DNA of 64,000 nt from Porogramme epimiltina (lineage: Eukaryota > Basidiomycota > Agaricomycetes > Polyporales > Polyporaceae), in the NCBI GenBank assembly GCA_900155495.1, contig FTLJ01000514.1:1-64000 (forward strand). Direction: 5' to 3'. This document shows, piece after piece, positions 12,511 through 23,640 of this stretch. The position numbers and the translations under genes were made by a program. The notes under the pieces are model-generated. The model was given only the letters and a program-made list of their open reading frames with translations, was not told where the DNA came from and did not search any database. Within the stretch, counting starts at the first letter, position 1. The number at the start of each line of letters is the position of its first letter.

Positions 12511-13730
12511 CTACTTCTGGCCCGGCTTTCCGACCTTCACCTGACCCTTGATAGTGGCCGTTGTCGGGTTCGGGTTCCCTCTGGGCTTCCATTCGTCACC
12601 CAACCCATCCTCTTGATCATCTTCCACCCCATCGGTGGAGAATTCTCCAGCATCAGTCTCATTTCCTGTTACTGGAGGCAGCGCATTGAGAGCTCTGTAC
12701 GATATCATCAGAATGTAAATCTGTCGTAAGCAACGAAGACGTACAGTGAGGTGATGAGGGAACCTTCTTCCGGCACAGAGTCAACCTTGGCTGGTGTTGC
12801 AACTGAGCTTGAAGAACTGCTAGCGGCTGAACGGTACCCCGTCCCAAGAAGGGTAGTTGCTGCCATGGCATCTTCATCCTTGGTGAGGTAAGTGCCGTCC
12901 AGTTCCCTACAGCATAAGCTTAGTAACTTCGTAGATGATCAGTGAAAATTCTGCGTACGAAAGGCCAGGCTCTTGCCCTATGTCGGTGCTGACATCTGAC
13001 ACTACGTCGGATGTAGCAATGTCTTTGAACGGAGACACAGTGTTGGGAGACATCCCTGTGCTTGTCGAGAAAAATCGCAGTGGTGAAGGGTGGAGAACTA
13101 AGAGGTAGAGTCGTGGGGCTGAGGAAATTTGATGCAGAACCAGAGGCTGCCCGCCCTTATAAGCCCGTGCGCGCAACATGCCTGATGATAACCCAAGTCC
13201 CTATACCACCTCGAACCCTACTAGGTTCATGCACCGCCGGTGGACCATTTACGCATTCTAGAATGTCATACTGCACAGGCAACCATAAATGTCACGTCAG
13301 CAACTTACTAGTAGACGTCTCTATGCACTTTACTAACATCCGTAGGTCCTTTTTCTCCCGCTCAGTCTGGTGAGAAAGACCTCAATACTCTTCGTAGGAA
13401 CAGAGAGGGACTAGAAAAGAGAGAGGTATCAGACAACATACAGCGACCTTAAATTCCCAAGTAACACGGCGCCATTAAAGACTTCTTACAGTACACGCGG
13501 AGCGCACAGGTCACTGTGCTATGTAACGGCCGGACCTATCGAGGACGGCGCCGTCGTGCCGCTCGCCTCGAGGACCGTGAAGTTTTCGCGAAGGGGGACA
13601 GGACTCACGTAAGCTGTGGGATCCCGGTAGATGTGCGGGATGAATACCATATACCGCACAGCTCGATGCCGGTGTTGATATGCTTCCTCTGCCAACACTA
13701 AGCTGACACTCCTTCTCCATTGCCCAATCC
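12511..13730 (-). CDS. gene E2: unrecognised disordered protein, paralog of E1
   Basis: Last exon (about 12511-12692) encodes ALNALPPVTGNETDAGEFS, an acidic stretch and the tail EWKPRGNPNPTTATIKGQV… ending GKPGQK. The exon before (about 12745-12907) encodes ELDGTYLTKDEDAMAATTL, a Ser run, ATPAKVDSVPEEGSL and ITSL. The exon before that (about 12949-13080) contains SPFKDIATSDVVSDV. Splice phases are the same as in E1, and the blocks DIATS, TPAKV-x3-P, EWKP and the basic Lys/Pro tail are shared. A more 5' exon near 13620-13700 may encode RAVRYMVFIPHIYRDPTAY. The 5' end is not settled. There is no recognised domain, signal peptide or membrane segment in the visible part. Confidence 0.5.
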
Positions 13731-14818
13731 TACCAATTGTTGACCATCGTGCGCGTTCCCAGACGGCGCGCCGACTGGCAGCCCGCCCAGCCTCAACTTC
13801 TCCGATGAAGGCAGTCCTACTCGTACCTCATGCGATGGCATAGCCCGGTGTCATCTTTGAGGTTGGAAAGTGGGTCGCATCTGTTTCCGATGGGTATCAG
13901 AACCTAATTTTCACCACATATGTAGGTGGAGCATCCTATTTGAACACTGACAACACGACATGCACCGCCAGTCGGGGGTGTTCTATCCTCTTACGCCAAC
14001 GTTCCTTTTAAGCGAGTTACGAGAAGTCAAGCAAGAAGGGGATGGAAGAAGACGAAGATAATCAATAATCAGGAAGCTGAACCTCGGAGCGGGTTCCTAT
14101 CTTTCCGCTAGATCAATTGACTTCTTTCCGCACTCACGTGATCGTTCAACTGCCATTTTTGGATATAACCATGTGACCGCACGCGCACCAAGCTGCCCTT
14201 GGCGAGTCAAGTTTGGTTCCGACTCGTGCTACGCCGGTAGCAGCCAGAATCCTTACTGGTTGGCGCCTTTCCGTGCGAGGTGTAGATTGACGGGCGGACG
14301 TGCCTTCCAATTTCAACTTTCACGATCTTGAGTCTGCGCTATTTTTTCATCCCATTCGGCTCTGTTGACATCAACGACATACAGATGCTTCGTGTTGACT
14401 ACGTGTTGAGGTGCAGTCTCCTCCGCTCTTCTGCCGTTGCTCCTAAATGGCCTCAACCCAAGAACGTACGACAATCAACGGAAGATCTCTCCCCAAGGTA
14501 AGATACCACTTCTATGACTCACACCACAGCGATAGAAAAATGAACTGCTACGCATAGTTTTGCTCCCCTGACGGGATACCTCTCAGCATAAAGAAGCCAT
14601 TCGGAGAAGTAGGCAGATGAGCCACCCAATATTATATATCCTAAGAGCGGATCCACGTTGGAACTCCATTCTACCCTATCGCACGTCTTACACTAGCCAT
14701 CCTGCCTTCCTCCCTATGCACGACTCACATAACAGAATATGTCTTGTACAACTTGCATTCACGAAGCCTCGAAAATTGCTCTACCTTCCCTCGACCAGAG
14801 AAAATGATTTCGAGGGGA
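13731..14818. other. spacer between E2 and D, paralogous to 10.3-11.4 kb
   Basis: No gene I can defend. Similarity to the equivalent interval of the first block is patchy but colinear. A short plus-strand frame starting at 14447 (MASTQERTTINGRSLPK then a GTAAGA donor) is tempting. Its counterpart near 10950 has a changed donor (ATAAGT) and stops, so I treat it as non-coding relic sequence. Confidence 0.4.
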
Positions 14819-17729
14819 TTATACATTCGAGAAACTCGAATCTTTACAGGAGTCGATACAACCCAGCCCATGAGAACCGTCAGGTTGTGTTCCCTTCCGT
14901 AAGCCGTTCAACATAAGCAGTATCTCGGACTGAAGTGGGGGAAGGTACAAATACGTCGTGAATTTCCTGCCAGCCCAGCCAGTCAGTTCTGTCCGTCAAA
15001 TACAGCTTCATAAATACCTCTGGTACAGCACTAGCCCTTCGCGGGTCCAATTTGTACGCCTCGACGGCGGAGACGCTTGCGGGTCAGGGTCCGCTGACCA
15101 ATACCCCCATGGTTTTTGATCCTCTCCGGACTCGAGGAGTGGCAGGTAGTGGAAGTATAGCTTCAGAGGGGAATTATCTGTAGTCCCAGCGTCAAATACA
15201 GGAGAGGTGTATGCAATGCAGACGCTCACGTTCATTATCCTTCACTATGCTCGCGTCTACGATGCTCAGACCTGCACAGTACCGAATATCTTCCACTTCA
15301 ATACTGATCAGTGGCTCAGCGCCTTTTCATTGCGAATATAAAACGTACCGAGGACCAACTCGTGCATCGGAATGTCATGTTCAGCAGCAATTGCCTGTGC
15401 ATAGTCCCAGAAGAACAGACTATCATCATTATCCGTTGTGTGATGCCCGAGAACGACGACAGCGTTATCCCCGTTTATCGCTCCGTCCGCAGCGGAATAT
15501 AGCTCTTGGCTGTAGTTGCACGTCATAACCCTTGCATAACGCTCCGACATTAGAAATACAGGTTACTCATAGCTCACCTGAAGATCCTGTGGGGCCACCC
15601 TTCGACGACGCGCCACATGGTGGTAACATTCCCGATTCCTGTATGCTGATATACGTGTGTAGATAGGGTGGGTCTATCAAAGAGATCGTCGAGTCTCCCA
15701 AGTCGCACGAAGTGTTCCCCCGCTACGTCTGTCTTGACGTACCCGTATTCTCCTAGCTTTGCGGATACCTCGGGGGAGAAGTAGTCGTATGCCCACAGAC
15801 CTCCTGCCAGTGACCTCACAAACTCCTGAATGAGGGTTTCAATACCAGCAGCCTTGGGCTCGACTCGCATCAAGGGAAGTAGTTTAGTGGCTAGCGCGAG
15901 TTCTTCGTCACTGAGCGTACGTCCATGGCCTGCAGGCTGTGGTTATCTCCCTGAACAACAGCGAGTTGAATACACATACTTCTAATAACCTTCCTTATAT
16001 TTCCCCTGGCCTACGGTGTAGATCGTGAGTTCCCTTCTCCAACTGGGAGAACTAAATATCACCTCATTATAGACTCGATTGATGCATATCTCAATGCATG
16101 CTTCGTGAGCATGGTGAAGATCAGAGGCATCCAGAAGTAGCCGCCCTTGGGCATTGAGTGATGCGGATGGTAGGCATGAATCGCCGTGTTCATCGTGCCA
16201 CACCCCTTTCAACGGCTATACATAGCCGATTTTTGTCGTCAGATCTCTTTACTAGATACGAATCAATACTTACATCAGCTACTGGGATACCCACATCGCG
16301 AACGAAGTTATAGGCATTCTACAAGCCAGCTTAGAACGACGCGCCACCGGACAAGGCAAATTGTGGCGCCATACCCAATAGTCCAGAACCTGGGAGAAAA
16401 TTAGTATTTGTTCCCCAAATGCTTGTTTATACGTACATGTGCAAGCCAGGTGTAAACGAGAGATACGTCGTGAACGTTGTGGAAGTCGTGTAGGAGGGGT
16501 GTGGCGCCTATATGATAGCCATCAAGAAAGCAGAGATGTATGTTCGACTGAACAGAACATACCCGATTCTATCACGTAAAACGGCTTTTCGACAGACGAA
16601 TGTGACCATCCAAGCACCTGTGAAATATTGGGTGATACTCCATGCCTTCAGTCTAACAGGTTAGATGGGCGCTTAGTAAAATGTGGGCGTGGCGGGCGCA
16701 CACGTTGGGGTTATAAGCCATCAAGGCACCGAAATCAAGCTATATGCACATCGGTTAGTTTATCTTTCTCTTCCATATGAGATAAAAGACCTACTTTGCA
16801 ACCCTCGATGCTCCCAGTGAGCTGGCGCACTCGGACAGACCGTCCTTCCAGCCTAGCTCCGTATTCCTTACCGGCGTACTTCCCTAGTATACGACAAACT
16901 CCTCTTCCCCCCACGATCTCGATATCGCACCAGCGGAGCAAGCGAACCTATGTTCCTCTACTTAAGAAAACAGACGACGGATTGGCGGAAACGCTTCACC
17001 TGATATTCACTATCGTACCTGGCTTGATAGTCGACGAGCTTGCGGAGTGAGCTCATCTCCCCTTCCATAAGGATCAAGCACGATGTCTAGTACGTTTGAA
17101 AGGGCGCACTAGTTAGTGGCATATGATATGATAGCATACAATTGTCCTGGACTCACATCGAACGCATGCCAGACGTCATCTAGTTCTACGCCACATTGGT
17201 CGAGCGCTGACGCCATTGAGGCTTGGTGGAAGAATTGGTAGAGACGAGATCGGTTTAGTTGCTGTTCTATACTGCTTCGCACAGCAGATATTTCACTAAA
17301 CAAGATTCGCCACCTCGCGTCAGGACATCTGTGCTAGTTTGACACAGCACGGGCGTACGCTACAAATCGAGCGACAGCGTGTGTCATTCTTTCGCTAGAT
17401 TCCAGTTGAGCTTGAGGTAGAGACACCATCTGTGCTCTTATGTGCTCCAGTAGTCGTGCAGCTCGTCGTGCGAGCTGGATGCATTGCTCTTTGTTCCCTC
17501 GTATCTTCTGCACCCGAAATCAGCTGCAGCACCTTTCCGTGCACAAAAGTGGCGTGCTTACCTCTAATGTCTCCACTAGAAGGAGAACGGCCCCTGAGAC
17601 GAGGCCAATCATAGGGAAAGGGGATACAACATCCAGCGCAACCTTTGAGACTCTCAAAGCGCTGATTATCACGGAAAGGGTATCTCTGGAAGAGGATCTG
17701 ACCAGGGGTTTGCTAGTGTCTTGGTCCAT
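14819..17729 (-). CDS. gene D: MLKL-NTD-like / pseudokinase-like protein
   Basis: Third intact-looking family member. Exon 1 is 17562-17729 (56 codons, start MDQDTSKPLV, core SSSRDTLSVIISALRVSK, end LLVETLE). Later exons encode RLYQFFHQASMASALDQCG, EYGARLEGRSVRVRQ, NISQVLGWSHSSVEKPFYV, LLHDFHNVHDVSLVYTWL, SCLPSASLNAQGRLLLDAS (about 16120-16165), GEYGYVKTDVAGEHFVRLG (about 15700-15750), then FFWDYAQAIAAEHDIPMH, LYFHYLPLLESGEDQKPWG and KFTTYLYLPPLQSEILLML ending at 14819. As in A and B, the kinase-like segment lacks HRD, its Lys/Asn and DFG. The C-terminal tail after LRKG differs from A and B, so the exact end is less certain. The promoter would lie in 17730-18430. Confidence 0.7.
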
Positions 17730-18576
17730 GGTGGAGCGTGCGCAAGAGAGACGTTAGGAGCAGGATGTTCGTGAGACAGAGGGATACAAGAGCAAACATC
17801 GCCGCAGAGGTTTCTGTTTCTAGATAAGCCCACGACCCCAGGGTTCCTAATATAACCCTGTGGCGGACTTCATGTGAAGAGTCATTGGGGGCCATTGCTA
17901 TAAACGGCCACCACAGAGCTGATTACCCCCGCCCCGGCATAGATAATCGTAATCCCATTAAATCAACCCCCACTCTGATAGACTCGATTGCTTCGTGAGG
18001 TCCAGCGTGTTGTTGTGAGAATCGAAGTCTAAACCCAGGAGGCCGTTTGATCGATGGATTTTGCACACGAATCTCTTCCGAATCGCTTGGTTTTGAAGCT
18101 GGTTTATCGTAAAATCGACACAGGCGCACGATTTCGCAAATGCGCCGGAACCTGCTGAATCGCCACAGAAGTAGTCACTCTGACTCCTACTATCGGCCGC
18201 AGTAGAAATTGAATTGATGACCATTAAGTGAGGCAGTCGAAGCTCCAAGCTTCAACCCTTGCTAGACCCTGTACACATTTAAATTTACGGAAGTTCCTAG
18301 GACATCGATGAGCTCAGAGGTAAGACGCGGGTGTGTAGTGCAAGGCAATGCGTGAGGTATTGTACGTACTAAGGCTTTCTACTCAATGATTTCAACTTCT
18401 AGGATGTAAATCGCACTCCCTTTCGACGTCGGCGCATGCGCTCATTACGTGTAGAGACGGTAGACGTAAGGCTGGCGGTGGTAAAGCGAGGTCGGCGCTC
18501 GGAGGCGAGCCGTGATCGCCTCAAATTGACTCCGGCTTCTGCGGCGTCCGACTCCGAGCGGTGCGTAAGGGTCAGA
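17730..18576. other. upstream region of gene D
   Basis: No gene seen. A minus-strand frame at 17958-18248 has no recognisable content. The right end (about 18440-18560) becomes GC-rich and leads into the inverted repeat at 18577. Confidence 0.35.
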
Positions 18577-18625
18577 ATTATGGGCAGTTTTCCGGCGGAT
18601 TCCGGCGGATTCCGCCGGACCCGGA
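18577..18625 (+). repeat. left inverted repeat, CCGGCGGATT type
   Basis: Contains ATTATGGGCAGTTTTCCGGC followed by tandem GGATTCCGGC units. Its core 18601-18619 is itself a dyad (TCCGGCGGA-T-TCCGCCGGA). The reverse complement of 23641-23690 matches it over about 45 bp with few differences (TATGGGCAATTTTCCGCCGG…). Confidence 0.8.
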
Positions 18626-18689
18626 ATTTTGACGCCCATCGCCAACTAGGCCTTCAAGCTACTGAGCACAAATCCGTGAACCGTTAGAG

Positions 18690-19130
18690 CAAAACAGTGT
18701 AATAAACGCTATCTCTGTGATGATTCCGTGAGTATGACTCGGGTTAATGTCTGTAGGAGGTCATTGTACCCATAATTCCGCATATCGTTAGGGAAAATCT
18801 TTGTAGCAGCATATCGTCCCCACAATTCCATGAACGGTCCGCGTGAAATACTGCTGCAGCGTGTCGTGCCCTACTACCCACGAATCCATGAACGGCTCAG
18901 CTTAAATATTACAGGGGTGCATCTTACCCACAAATCTATGAGCTGTTTGAAGAAATGTCTGCACTAGCACATTGTACCCGAGAATCCATGAACGGTCCGG
19001 AGAATTGTCTGTAGTAGCACATCATACCCACAAATCCATGAACTGTTCGAAGTAATGTATGTAGTGGTGCGACATCGTAGCACGTACCCACAACTCTGTG
19101 AATCGTTCGAGCAAATATTTGTAGCCCTCT
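18690..19130. repeat. satellite-like array 1, ~60-bp degenerate units
   Basis: About seven degenerate units with a recognisable core CCCACAAATCCATGAACGGT followed by GTCTGTAGTAGCACATCGTA. Unit length is near 60 bp and units are strongly diverged. The core resembles that of arrays 2 and 3 (ACCACGGAATCCGTGGATCG). Confidence 0.7.
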
Positions 19131-20029
19131 GTCATCCTCATAGTATCAAATGAAGGGCCGCGCTGCTCGCTAGCGCGACGTAGCGACACTGGCAGGAACA
19201 TCATGAGGATATGCAGTAGACCTAAGACGACTGCGAATGGAACTAATGATTGTATGGGTACATCACGCGTAGTGCGCCACATTCGCAACACGGACCATCG
19301 ATCTCATGTACATCAATCCCGCGTGCCATCTCATCCACATCGTTGGACACTGCATCTCTCTTGATTGGCCGTCTTCACTTGCATCACATCTTCCACGTCG
19401 CATCCAATACCCCTTCACTCACGCGAGCGAGTCCACCCTGTCTTCGCACTGCTCGTCGTTATGCTCTCGAACCCCCTCCCTGTCTCAACAGAGCATTTTT
19501 TTTGGACTTGTCTACTTCCTTCGTTTCGGCTTTGCGTCGTGCCGCACCAAACGCGACTGTCACGGCCCCTGCACATCACACCTCCCGTCCCGCGTCTCTC
19601 GTGCTTTGCGTTGGACGTTCTCCATCCGCGTCGTGCACCTATAGTCCTACTATATCACTCGTATTACACACTCAGTCGCATCGTCGTGATACCCATGGAC
19701 CGTGCTTATGAGCCGTGCTTTCCGCGTCCACACACAGCGTACATGTCTGGCACGCAATAACTTATAGCGCCAAACCACATGGCTCACTGTCTTACACGCA
19801 TCCATCAAGCTCCCAGCCCAGGCTGTAGCTACAGTGAACAATATAAAGTTCCTGTATGTATGCCTTGCGAAACTCCCGGAGGGTATCTCAGCTAGATCCT
19901 CCATCTTCCAACTTTCACGACCCTTGAGATGGGTTTTGGTCTCGACAACTTCTGCATGTTCTGGTGGAGGGCGCCCATGTACCCCTTCTATCTTGAATTT
20001 CTCCTGTTCTCAAGAGTCAAGACAGGGCT
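19131..20029. other. spacer within the repeat island
   Basis: No supportable gene. Long overlapping frames at 19250-19760 exist in three phases at once, which points to a stop-poor, pyrimidine-rich stretch and not to coding. No repeat units of the flanking arrays are evident. Confidence 0.35.
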
Positions 20030-20812
20030 TCTGACGTGCGGCTGCACAGGCACCAACGGAGCATTGGCCTCGCCATGATCAGCACATCCCTCGGTGAGTC
20101 TCGCCCCTCCTTCTTGCAGGCGCGCGCGCACGCGCACATGCAAATCGCTGAAATCTGCGTAAAGGGGTCAGTGCGCGTACGGTGACGGCGCACTTCAACA
20201 CCAAAGCGGCCCCCCTTGCGCCGCTCCCAGGCGAGTTCGGCGATGCGCGCGTGCGCGCCACAAAGGGGGACCTCACGCGTGAAAACGACGTCGAGAGGCT
20301 CTTCCGCCAATGCCCCCGCGTCGCCAATCGGACCCGGGCAGGCACATAACACACCTCCATGTCTATGTTCTCTCTGACCGAACGTCGCGGCAGCAGGTCG
20401 CAGTGGCGATCAACCACGCGTGATACGAGGCGCTACATGTGCAGCGCGCGGATATGGGCCTCGCGCAGTGGAAGGGCACGTTCCGGACGAACATGACGTC
20501 GTCGTTCCTCGTTGCGCGGGCATACCTGCGCCAGCTTGCGTGCGCGGACGGCACAGTGCATGAGAAGGCGGTGTCCGTGCTCATCGGGAGCACGGCGGAC
20601 AAGTTTGGCAAACACAGGCAACATGGACTACGCCGCGACGAAGAACGGTGAGTGCTTGCTTGCTTTCTCAGTGCTACTTAGTCTTTAGGGAGGCTGACGC
20701 AGTGGGCAAAGCGGTTGTGTACGGCATGTGCCTTTGCTTGATGAACGAGATTGTCCAAATCGTGCCGAAGGGGCAAGTGAACGTTGTGGCACCAGGTGCG
20801 TCGACGTCCGCG
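20030..20812 (+). pseudogene. SDR pseudogene 1 (short-chain dehydrogenase/reductase)
   Basis: Fragments in order match an SDR: GDLTRENDVERLF-like (20257-20310), then MGLAQWKGTFRTNMTSSFL, ARAYLRQLA, VSVLIGSTADKFG (the S of this beta-strand is the usual catalytic Ser region). A 1-nt frame shift follows, then MDYAATKN with the YxxxK pair still present. After an apparent intron (GTGAGT…CAG) comes YGMCLCLMNEIVQIVPKGQ and VNVVAPG. The Rossmann N-terminus and the C-terminus after VAPG are missing. The frameshift and missing ends make it a pseudogene. It probably travelled with the repeat unit, since a second copy occurs at 21.6 kb. Confidence 0.7.
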
Positions 20813-20869
20813 TCTAGCTGTGTGGGTCAAGAGTGCTGATGTGTAGCCTTGTGGTCCTGGGTAGGCAGG

Positions 20870-21600
20870 GAACATACCATAAAATCAGTAGATTGAAAGA
20901 ATGTATCACAGGACAACTGAGGGACGTGTACCACAGAATATGTGAGTTGTAAGCATGTTTTCATGAAGCGAAACAACGGACGTACCACGGAATGTGTGAA
21001 CCACAGGCATGTATCCAGGAACAGCTGGGTGGCACACTACGGATTCCGTGGGCAGTGATAAGTTGATTTCAGTGAAGAGTAAACGTACCACGGATTCCGT
21101 AGATTACGAGCAGATTTATGTGAACAAGAAGCTGTGAATGGTAAGCATATTGTGGTGAAGGGAGACAGCAAACATGCAGCGGAATCCCTGGATTGCAAGC
21201 GTATATTTGAGAACATTTGGGGGACATGTACCACATAAACCGTGAGTTGCAAGTAGATTCCACTGAAGAGTAAACGTACCACGGATTCAGTGTATCGTGA
21301 GCAGACTTCCGTGAACCAGAAGCTGTGAATGGTAAGCGCAATTATGGTGAAGGGGCACAGCGAACGTACAATGGAATCTGTGGACCTTGAGCATATACCT
21401 GAGAATGGGAACTGGGGGACGTGTACCACAGAAACTATGAGATGAAAGTACATTTCAGGTAAGAAGAGCAACAGACATACCAAGGAATCAGTGGATAGCA
21501 AGCATTTATCAAAAGACGGCTGGGGATGTGTACTATGAAATCTGTTAACAGCGAGCACATTACAGTGAAGGGCGATGAACGTACCACAGAATCCGTGTGT
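20870..21600. repeat. satellite-like array 2, ~60-65-bp degenerate units with dyad core
   Basis: Units carry variants of CGTACCACGGAATCCGTGG then ATTGCAAGCATATTTCTGTG AGAACA. The core approximates a dyad (CCACGGA-T-TCCGTGG), with one-mismatch copies at about 21037 and 21090. About eleven to twelve units. A higher-order repeat is visible: 20877-21300 is similar in order to 22137-22560. A 218-codon minus-strand open frame spans the array only because the units lack stops in that phase. Confidence 0.75.
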
Positions 21601-21984
21601 TGTGACGGACCTCACATTCGAAGACGACATCGAGAGGCTCTTTGTCAATGCCCCCGTGTGGACATTTGTGCCCGTGAAGGTACGTAGTAACACACCTCCG
21701 TATATATGTTCTCTCTAGCTAAACGCGGCGGTAGGTCGTGGTGATCAGCCACGCGTACTACGAGGCGTGGCATGTGCCGGTTGTGGAGATGGGCCTCGCG
21801 CAGTGGGAGGGGACATCCCGGACGAACGTGACGTCGTCGTTCCTCGTCGTGAGGGCATACTGCCGTGGGCTCTTGCATGCGCACGGTGCGGCGCGCGAGA
21901 ACGCTGTGGTCGTGCTCATCGCGAGCACGGCGGGAAAGTTTAGGGAGCATGGGCACACGGACAACGCTGCGATGAAGAGCGGTG
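21601..21984 (+). pseudogene. SDR pseudogene 2
   Basis: Second degraded short-chain dehydrogenase fragment: DLTFEDDIERLFVN-like start, HAYYEAWHVPVVEMGLAQW, EGTSRTNVTSSFLVVRAY, VVVLIASTAGKFREHGH. The place of the catalytic YxxxK motif now reads DNAAMKSG, so the Tyr is replaced by Asn. It stops before the cofactor-binding PG segment and runs straight into satellite array 3. Confidence 0.7.
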
Positions 21985-23430
21985 TAAGGGGAGTGTACTG
22001 TAATATCCGTGTATCACTAGCACATTACAATGTAGAGAAACAGTGAACGTTCCCTGAAATCCATGAATCACAAGCATAAATCTGGGATATTTGTACCATG
22101 GAATCTATGAGTCTAAATCACATTCAATGGATGGAAGGAAACGTACCGCGAAATCGGTGGATTGAAAGCACGTATCAGAGAACAATTGAGGCACATGTAC
22201 TGCAAAATATGTGAGGTGTAAGCATATTTCCATGAAGAGCAACGGTGAATGTACCACGGAATGTGTGAACCACAAGTGTGTATCCGAGAACAGCTGGGTG
22301 AGACACACCACAGAATCCATGAGTGACAAGTTGATTCCAGCGAACAGTAAACGTACCATGGAATTCATGGACTGTGAGTAGATGTCTGTGAACTAGAAGC
22401 TGTGAACGGCAAACACATTGTGGTGAAAGACAATAGCAAGCATACAACAGAATTCATGGATCGTAAGTATATATCCGGGAACATCTTGGGGACACGTACC
22501 ACAGAAACTGTGAGTTGTAAGCAGATTTTAGTGACGAGTAAGTGTACCACGGATTCAGTGTACGGGTCCGAAATATGGACAGATTTCCACTGGATTCTGC
22601 CGGACTGGCCTGATTCCAGTGGATCCAAAGCATGTCTCTGTGAACAAATAGCGATGGGCTGAAAGCGTATGTCAAGAAACAATAGCAAACGTACCCAGGA
22701 ATCCGTGGATCGAAAGTATATCTCCTAGAACAAATAACAGAAACTATATTTCTGTGAGCAAATAGTTATAGGTGGTGAGCAGATTTCGAGGAATAACAGC
22801 AAACGTACCCAGGAATCCATGGATCGAAAGTATATCTCTGAGAACAAATGAAGGAAATGTACCACAGAATCTTTTGGTCGAAGGTACATCTGGGTATACG
22901 AATAACGGTGGACGGTGAGCAGATTTCAACGGGTAATAGTGAAAGTACCATGTAATCCGTGGATTGTAAGCCTATATGTGAGAACAGTTAAGAGACAGTA
23001 CCATGGAGTATGTGGATCTAAAGCATATTTCAGCGAAGAGCAGTGACAGTAAACATACCACAGAATCTGTGAAGAACAAGCATATTCCAATTAAGAGCAG
23101 CAGCAACCGTACCACGCAACCCATCGATCACGAGCATATCTCCGAGAACATTTGGGGCCATGTGCCATTGAATCTGTGAATTGTAAGAACATTCCAGCGA
23201 AGACCGAGAGAAAATGTACCATGGCCCAAAAATCCATGAGTCTCAAGCAGATTTTCATGAAAAAATGGCTGAAACGTCCCACGGAACCTATTAATCCAAA
23301 GCAGATTTCGGTGAAGGGTAACAGTGAATTTACCAAGGAATCCGTGGGTCATAAACACATTTCCGTATACATATAATTGTGAGGGATAAACGACAACGGC
23401 CGTTCCACAAAATCCGTCAACAGAAAACCA
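21985..23430. repeat. satellite-like array 3, ~60-65-bp degenerate units
   Basis: More than twenty degenerate units of the same family as array 2 (CGTACCACGGAATCCGTGGA, CGAAAGTATATCTCTGAGAA). At about 22577-22620 one interruption carries a copy related to the island's flanking repeat, TTTCCACTGGATTCTGCCGG then GATTCCAGTGG, with 9-bp inverted arms. Confidence 0.75.
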
Positions 23431-23640
23431 TGAGCAGCCTGAGCAGTGGGCTACTTTATCTAACCACAACCACAACGCCCGTATTTCTACTCTAAGTATG
23501 CATACTATCCTTGAATATGAGTAAGGATCAAACTTCAAATGCATTGTATAGTGTATAACACGTCGTATCGTCCATACCACGCTACTTACAGCCTTGCGCG
23601 ATGTAATGGGTGCACACTGGCGCTTGCGCCCGGGCCGTCC
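23431..23640. other. spacer between array 3 and right inverted repeat
   Basis: No gene and no clear repeat units seen. Confidence 0.3.

Noticed and set aside
14447..14623. 37-residue two-exon mini-gene (MASTQERTTINGRSLPK + 20 residues)
   Set aside because: The counterpart in the first block has stops and a destroyed donor, and the second part overlaps a decayed family last exon.
21037..21693. 218-codon minus-strand frame in the repeat island
   Set aside because: Made of translated satellite units with no stop in one phase; it changes character where the array ends.
20870..23430. Possible CRISPR-like repeat/spacer array
   Set aside because: Eukaryotic context, units are degenerate along their whole length with no invariant repeat alternating with unique spacers, and no cas-like genes.
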